From Comamonadaceae bacterium (GTDB lineage: Bacteria; Pseudomonadota; Gammaproteobacteria; Burkholderiales; Burkholderiaceae_C), in NCBI GenBank assembly GCA_947466165.1, contig CANIDW010000041.1, forward strand, positions 1-9,058: DNA of 9,058 bases, in the 5' to 3' direction. Within the stretch, counting starts at the first letter, position 1; every line of letters begins with the position of its first letter. Below the pieces are notes generated by a model. It was not told where the DNA came from. It saw only the letters and a list, made by a program, of their open reading frames with translations, and did no database searches. Below are positions 6,099 through 9,058 of this stretch, one piece after another. Both the position numbers and the translations under genes were made by a program.

Positions 6099-8030
6099 TC
6101 AGGTCGACAAGGTTTCCCAGCGCTGTAGCGCTTCCATCAGGCTCTCCTCCAGCTTGCTGTTGCGTGCATTGAGTTCGGCGGCGCGTTTGGCGTCACGCGT
6201 GTAGAGCGTTCCGTCATAGAGCTCGTGCTCAATGGCTTTTTGCTGAGATTCAAGCTGTTGTATGAGTACCGGCAGGCCTTCGATTTCGCGCTGGTCTTTG
6301 TAGCTGAGCTTCTTTTTGGCCGGTGCATCAGCCGCCAGCTTGGCCGTGACGGTGACGTTTTTGCCGGGACTGGGCGGTTTGGCTGGGGCGCTTGGCTTGG
6401 CGCTGAGCTGCCCGTTGATTTGTGCGGCTCGCTTCGACTGTGTGATCCAGTCGGTCACGCCTCCCTCGTACTCGCGCCAAAACCCGGGGTTGTCGGGTGT
6501 TCCTTCATAGGCAATGGTGCTGGTGACCACATTGTCTAAAAAACGGCGGTCGTGGCTGACCAAAAACACCGTACCTTCGTAGTTCTGCAACAAATCTTCG
6601 AGCAACTCGAGGGTGTCGATGTCCAGATCGTTGGTCGGCTCGTCGAGCACCAGCACGTTGGCCGGCCGGGCAAACAGCCGCGCCAACAGCAAACGGTTGC
6701 GCTCGCCGCCTGAGAGCGTGCGCACCGGCGAGTTCGCTCGCGCGGGTGAAAACAAAAAGTCGGTCAGGTAGCTCTTGACATGTTTTTTCTGACCGTTGAT
6801 TTCCACCCATTCGCTGCCGGGGCTGATGAAGTCCTCCAGCGTAGCGTCCAGGTCCAGCGCGTCGCGCATCTGGTCAAAATAAGCCACCTGCAAATTTGCC
6901 CCTTGTCGGATCTTGCCTGGCGGCTCGCTCACGTCAGGCTGCAGCTCACCCAAAATCAGCTTGAGCAAAGTCGTTTTACCCGCGCCGTTGGGCCCCAGCA
7001 AGCCGATCTTGTCACCGCGCAGCAAAGTGCCGGTGAAGCGGTTGACGATGATCTTTTCGCCTCCCGGGTGGCCAAAACTTTTGGATACATCGCTTAGTTC
7101 GGCCACGATCTTGCCGCTTTTTTCGCCGGTTGAAACATCCAGATTGACGCGGCCAACAGCATCACGGCGGGCGGCACGGTTGTCACGCAGCGCTTCAAGC
7201 CGGCCGATACGCGCCACGCTGCGTGTGCGGCGCGCCTCAACACCCTTGCGTATCCAAATTTCTTCCTGCGCCAGCAACTTGTCTGCTTTGGCGTTGATCA
7301 CCGCCTCTTGCGCCATCTGGTCTTCTTTGGTGATGAGGTACTGTGCAAAGTTACCGGGGTAGCTGCGTAACTTGCCGCGGTCCAGCTCAACAATGGCAGT
7401 AGCCACCTGGTCTAAAAATGCCCGGTCATGGGTGATGGTGATGATGCTTCCATTGAAGTTCACCAGCAACTCTTCGAGCCAGGCGATGGAGTCCAGGTCT
7501 AGGTGGTTGGTGGGCTCGTCCAGCAACAACACGTCAGGCTTGGCCACCAGTGCTTGCGCCAGAGCCACCCTTTTTTTGGTACCACCGGAGAGCGAGCCCA
7601 CGATGGCGTCTTTGTCCAAGTGCAGGCGGTGCAAAGTTTCCTCAACCCGTTGCTCCCAGTTCCAGCCATCCAGAGCCTCAATCTCTGATTGGAGTGCATC
7701 GAGGTCGGTGTTTTCGTCCGCAGCCAGGTACTGCTCGACCACATGGCGCGTACGCGCCAAGCCGGCACTGGCTTCATTGAATACGGTCGCGTGCGGGTCC
7801 AGGCTGGGCTCTTGAGGGACATAGGCAATGCGCAGGTTTTGCTGCAGCTGCAGCGCGCCATCGTCCGCTTTCTCTAAGCCGGCGAGGATTTTCAGCAGTG
7901 AAGACTTGCCAGTCCCATTGCGACCTATCAGGCCTATGCGTTCGTTGGCTTCGAGTGAAAAGTCTGCGTGGTCCAGCAGCGCGACGTGCCCAAAAGCGAG
8001 TTGAGCGTCCAAAAGGGTAATGAGTGCCAT
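6099..8030 (-). CDS. uup: ABC-F ATPase Uup
   Basis: A 643-residue soluble ABC-F protein with two nucleotide-binding domains in one chain and no membrane segments. Domain 1 has Walker A GRNGTGKSS (36-44), signature LSGGTKKR (147-154) and Walker B LLLDEPTNHLD (168-178). The charged inter-domain linker (about 235-300) is the ABC-F ribosome-contact region. Domain 2 has Walker A GPNGAGKTT (346-354), signature LSGGERNR (439-446) and Walker B LVLDEPTNDLD (460-470). A Pro/Ala-rich spacer (about 540-572) is followed by a coiled-coil C-terminal domain (about 577-643, KLSYKDQREIEGLP to ALQRWE), which is diagnostic of Uup and is known in E. coli Uup to bind DNA. E. coli Uup (about 635 aa) affects transposon precise excision, branched-DNA resolution and ribosome function. 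I chose the ATG at 8030 (MALITLLDAQLAFG); an in-frame ATG at 8039 adds only three residues. The gene is divergent from the rRNA operon. Confidence 0.95.
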   Translation of the reverse strand: MALITLLDAQLAFGHVALLDHADFSLEANERIGLIGRNGTGKSSLLKILAGLEKADDGALQLQQNLRIAYVPQEPSLDPHATVFNEASAGLARTRHVVEQYLAADENTDLDALQSEIEALDGWNWEQRVEETLHRLHLDKDAIVGSLSGGTKKRVALAQALVAKPDVLLLDEPTNHLDLDSIAWLEELLVNFNGSIITITHDRAFLDQVATAIVELDRGKLRSYPGNFAQYLITKEDQMAQEAVINAKADKLLAQEEIWIRKGVEARRTRSVARIGRLEALRDNRAARRDAVGRVNLDVSTGEKSGKIVAELSDVSKSFGHPGGEKIIVNRFTGTLLRGDKIGLLGPNGAGKTTLLKLILGELQPDVSEPPGKIRQGANLQVAYFDQMRDALDLDATLEDFISPGSEWVEINGQKKHVKSYLTDFLFSPARANSPVRTLSGGERNRLLLARLFARPANVLVLDEPTNDLDIDTLELLEDLLQNYEGTVFLVSHDRRFLDNVVTSTIAYEGTPDNPGFWREYEGGVTDWITQSKRAAQINGQLSAKPSAPAKPPSPGKNVTVTAKLAADAPAKKKLSYKDQREIEGLPVLIQQLESQQKAIEHELYDGTLYTRDAKRAAELNARNSKLEESLMEALQRWETLST

Positions 8031-8041
8031 ATAGAGCACAC

Positions 8042-8068
8042 ATTATCCCGGTAGCCATGGCCCTTCAA
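8042..8068 (-). promoter_or_regulatory. uup: Candidate uup promoter
   Basis: On the minus strand TTGAAG (8068-8063) and GATAAT (8047-8042; five of six bases of the -10 consensus) are separated by 15 bp, which is shorter than ideal. A start about 7 nt after the -10 would fall near 8035, only about five bases before the ATG at 8030, so the transcript would be nearly leaderless. This would agree with the lack of a Shine-Dalgarno. The -35 is weak and another promoter further upstream is possible. Confidence 0.3.
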
Positions 8069-8152
8069 CGGCTACAAAGATGCGCCCTCCAAACCAGCGG
8101 CAATCCAAAAGAGGAACACCGCGCACAGCAGGCCATGATCTCAGCGAGAAGC

Positions 8153-8182
8153 TTTACGGCCCACTCAAAAGCATGCTAGAAT
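8153..8182 (+). promoter_or_regulatory. rRNA operon promoter P1
   Basis: TTTACG (8153-8158) serves as -35 and TAGAAT (8177-8182) as -10, with an 18-bp spacer and an extended TGC directly before the -10. Four nt after the -10 comes GGCTCTGCT (8187-8195), the same start-site block found after P2 and P3. The GC-rich discriminator suits growth-rate and ppGpp control, which is known for rRNA promoters; its operation here is inferred. Confidence 0.6.
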
Positions 8183-8212
8183 GTTTGGCTCTGCTTAATA
8201 AAAACAGGTGCG

Positions 8213-8230
8213 ATCAACTTCAGGGTTGAT
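8213..8230 (+). other. Hairpin ATCAAC/GTTGAT in the P1 transcript
   Basis: Perfect 6-bp arms (8213-8218 and 8225-8230) enclose the six-base loop TTCAGG. It would form only in RNA started at P1, about 25 nt after its predicted start. No T-run follows, so it is not a terminator; it may be a protein site or a neutral structure. Confidence 0.35.
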
Positions 8231-8264
8231 GGCCCAAGGAGAGCAGAGAAAATTGCAATCTTTT

Positions 8265-8292
8265 CTTACGGCTTCAAAAACCGTGCTATGAT
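8265..8292 (+). promoter_or_regulatory. rRNA operon promoter P2
   Basis: CTTACG (8265-8270) and TATGAT (8287-8292) form -35 and -10 with a 16-bp spacer and an extended TGC before the -10. GGCTCTGCT follows at 8297-8305, four nt after the -10, as in P1. A hairpin CTGCT-GAAAA-AGCAG (8301-8315) would lie at the very 5' end of this transcript. Confidence 0.6.
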
Positions 8293-8371
8293 GGCAGGCT
8301 CTGCTGAAAAAGCAGGACACAAGCGCTGGAAAGCAACAGTGTTCTGGCGGCAGGGAAAGTCAAAAAATTGT

Positions 8372-8401
8372 TTGACACGGACAAAAAATCCGGTATATAA
8401 T
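8372..8401 (+). promoter_or_regulatory. rRNA operon promoter P3 (consensus)
   Basis: Perfect TTGACA (8372-8377) and perfect TATAAT (8396-8401) are separated by 18 bp. The A-rich stretch GTCAAAAAATTG immediately upstream (8359-8370) resembles an UP element for the alpha subunit C-terminal domain. The start-site block GGCTCAGCT lies at 8406-8414, so transcription should begin near 8406-8409, about 270 nt before 16S. It is the strongest promoter in the window by consensus. Confidence 0.85.
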
Positions 8402-8437
8402 TTGAGGCTCAGCTGATTTCAGCGAACGGCAAGAACG

Positions 8438-8457
8438 GCGACTTCAGGTCGCTTTTT
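8438..8457 (+). other. rRNA leader hairpin with T-run (boxB-like or attenuator-like)
   Basis: GCGAC (8438-8442) and GTCGC (8448-8452) pair perfectly around TTCAG and are followed directly by TTTTT (8453-8457). A 5-bp stem with a 5-nt loop just upstream of a boxA-like motif is the place where rrn leaders carry boxB. The T-run makes it also look like a short intrinsic terminator that antitermination would have to override. Both readings are inference. Confidence 0.5.
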
Positions 8458-8464
8458 GTAGCCA

Positions 8465-8476
8465 GGATCATTAAAA
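8465..8476 (+). promoter_or_regulatory. Degenerate boxA antitermination site
   Basis: GGATCATTAAAA matches the rrn boxA consensus TGCTCTTTAACA at eight of twelve positions and lies about 200 nt before 16S, within the leader and just after a hairpin. In characterised rRNA operons boxA RNA binds NusB-NusE (S10) to make polymerase termination-resistant. The match is imperfect, so this is a likely rather than certain assignment. Confidence 0.5.
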
Positions 8477-8492
8477 ATTTACAGCCGATAAG

Positions 8493-8565
8493 TATGGGCG
8501 TTTGAAGGCGACTGCCAGGTTGCACAGCGATGTGTGGCAAGGTCTTCTGACCTTAAACGCTCATA
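8493..8565 (+). other. Pre-16S leader three-way-junction structure
   Basis: An outer stem pairs 8493-8503 with 8555-8565 over 11 bp including one G-U. Inside, one arm pairs TGCCA (8513-8517) with TGGCA (8535-8539), bulges five bases, then closes with CACA/TGTG (8523-8526, 8531-8534) on a GCGA tetraloop. The other arm pairs AGGTC (8540-8544) with GACCT (8549-8553) on a TTCT loop. An alternative extends the outer stem to 15 bp with one bulge and opens the second arm. It belongs to the rRNA leader removed during maturation. Confidence 0.6.
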
Positions 8566-8581
8566 GAGATAGAAATAGGTA

Positions 8582-8649
8582 ACATCGAAAGATGTCACTT
8601 TCAATTCCGTTTTTATGAGTTTTCTTCTCGAGTTCAGCCTTGGTTGAGC
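8582..8649 (+). other. Two further tetraloop hairpins in the pre-16S leader
   Basis: ACATC (8582-8586) and GATGT (8591-8595) form a perfect 5-bp stem with a GAAA (GNRA) tetraloop. Further on, GTTCAGC (8632-8638) pairs with GTTGAGC (8643-8649) over 7 bp with two G-U pairs and a CTTG tetraloop. Both loop types are known unusually stable tetraloops. The bases between 8650 and 8676 would be expected to pair with the 16S-23S spacer outside the window. Confidence 0.5.
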
Positions 8650-8676
8650 GCGGGGAGTTGAAATATTGCAGTGATT

Positions 8677-9058
<382 letters not shown>

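Larger units (their letters stand above)
8153..8414 (+). repeat. Three tandem promoter cassettes upstream of 16S rRNA
   Basis: The block -10 box, four nt, GGCTC(T/A)GCT occurs three times at -10 positions 8177, 8287 and 8396, a period of 110 and 109 bp. The first two copies share more: TTACGGC near the -35, CAAAA in the spacer, TGCTA at the extended -10, and a trailing A-rich stretch ending in CAGG. The third copy differs outside the core and carries better consensus boxes. The arrangement looks like duplication of a ~110-bp promoter unit followed by divergence. Confidence 0.7.

Noticed and set aside
8213..8230. Hairpin in the P1 leader considered as a terminator
   Set aside because: The stem has no following T-run, so intrinsic termination is not supported.

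Overview
The window looks like chromosomal DNA of a betaproteobacterium, most likely Burkholderiales close to Comamonadaceae (Rhodoferax/Polaromonas-like). The evidence is the 16S rRNA 5' sequence at the right edge and the character of the proteins. Taxonomy below family level is inference. All large genes look intact apart from the two cut by the window ends, and I see no mobile element, CRISPR array or tRNA.

Layout from left to right. (1) On the minus strand, a long-chain-type acyl-CoA synthetase (536-2482) is followed after 24 nt by a LivG-type ABC transporter ATPase that runs off the left edge (1-511). Together they suggest an operon that imports and CoA-activates a carboxylic acid. (2) A divergent, non-cAMP-like Crp/Fnr family regulator (2689-3438, plus) faces this operon. 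The shared 206-nt intergenic region holds an 18-bp near-perfect palindrome (2542-2559) flanked by outward TTGAC/GTCAA half-sites, a strong candidate operator. (3) An RluF-type 23S rRNA pseudouridine synthase (3509-4357, plus). (4) Convergent to it, an MFS_3-type exporter with a C-terminal ABM-like domain (4392-6050, minus), lying 48 nt downstream of (5) the ABC-F ATPase Uup (6099-8030, minus).

(6) Divergent from uup, the 646-nt non-coding stretch 8031-8676 is the promoter and leader of an rRNA operon, followed by the first ~382 nt of 16S rRNA (8677 to the window end). This stretch is the most information-rich part of the window. It contains three tandem promoters spaced 110 and 109 bp apart. 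Each has its -10 box exactly 4 nt before the same start-site block GGCTC(T/A)GCT. It also contains a hairpin with a T-run, a degenerate boxA, and a leader RNA that can fold into a three-way junction with several tetraloop hairpins.

Most of the window is ordinary housekeeping and metabolism. The items best worth a second look are the triplicated rRNA promoter cassette with its structured leader, and the regulator/ligase/transporter module with its unusual palindrome. No wholly new system is evident from the sequence alone.
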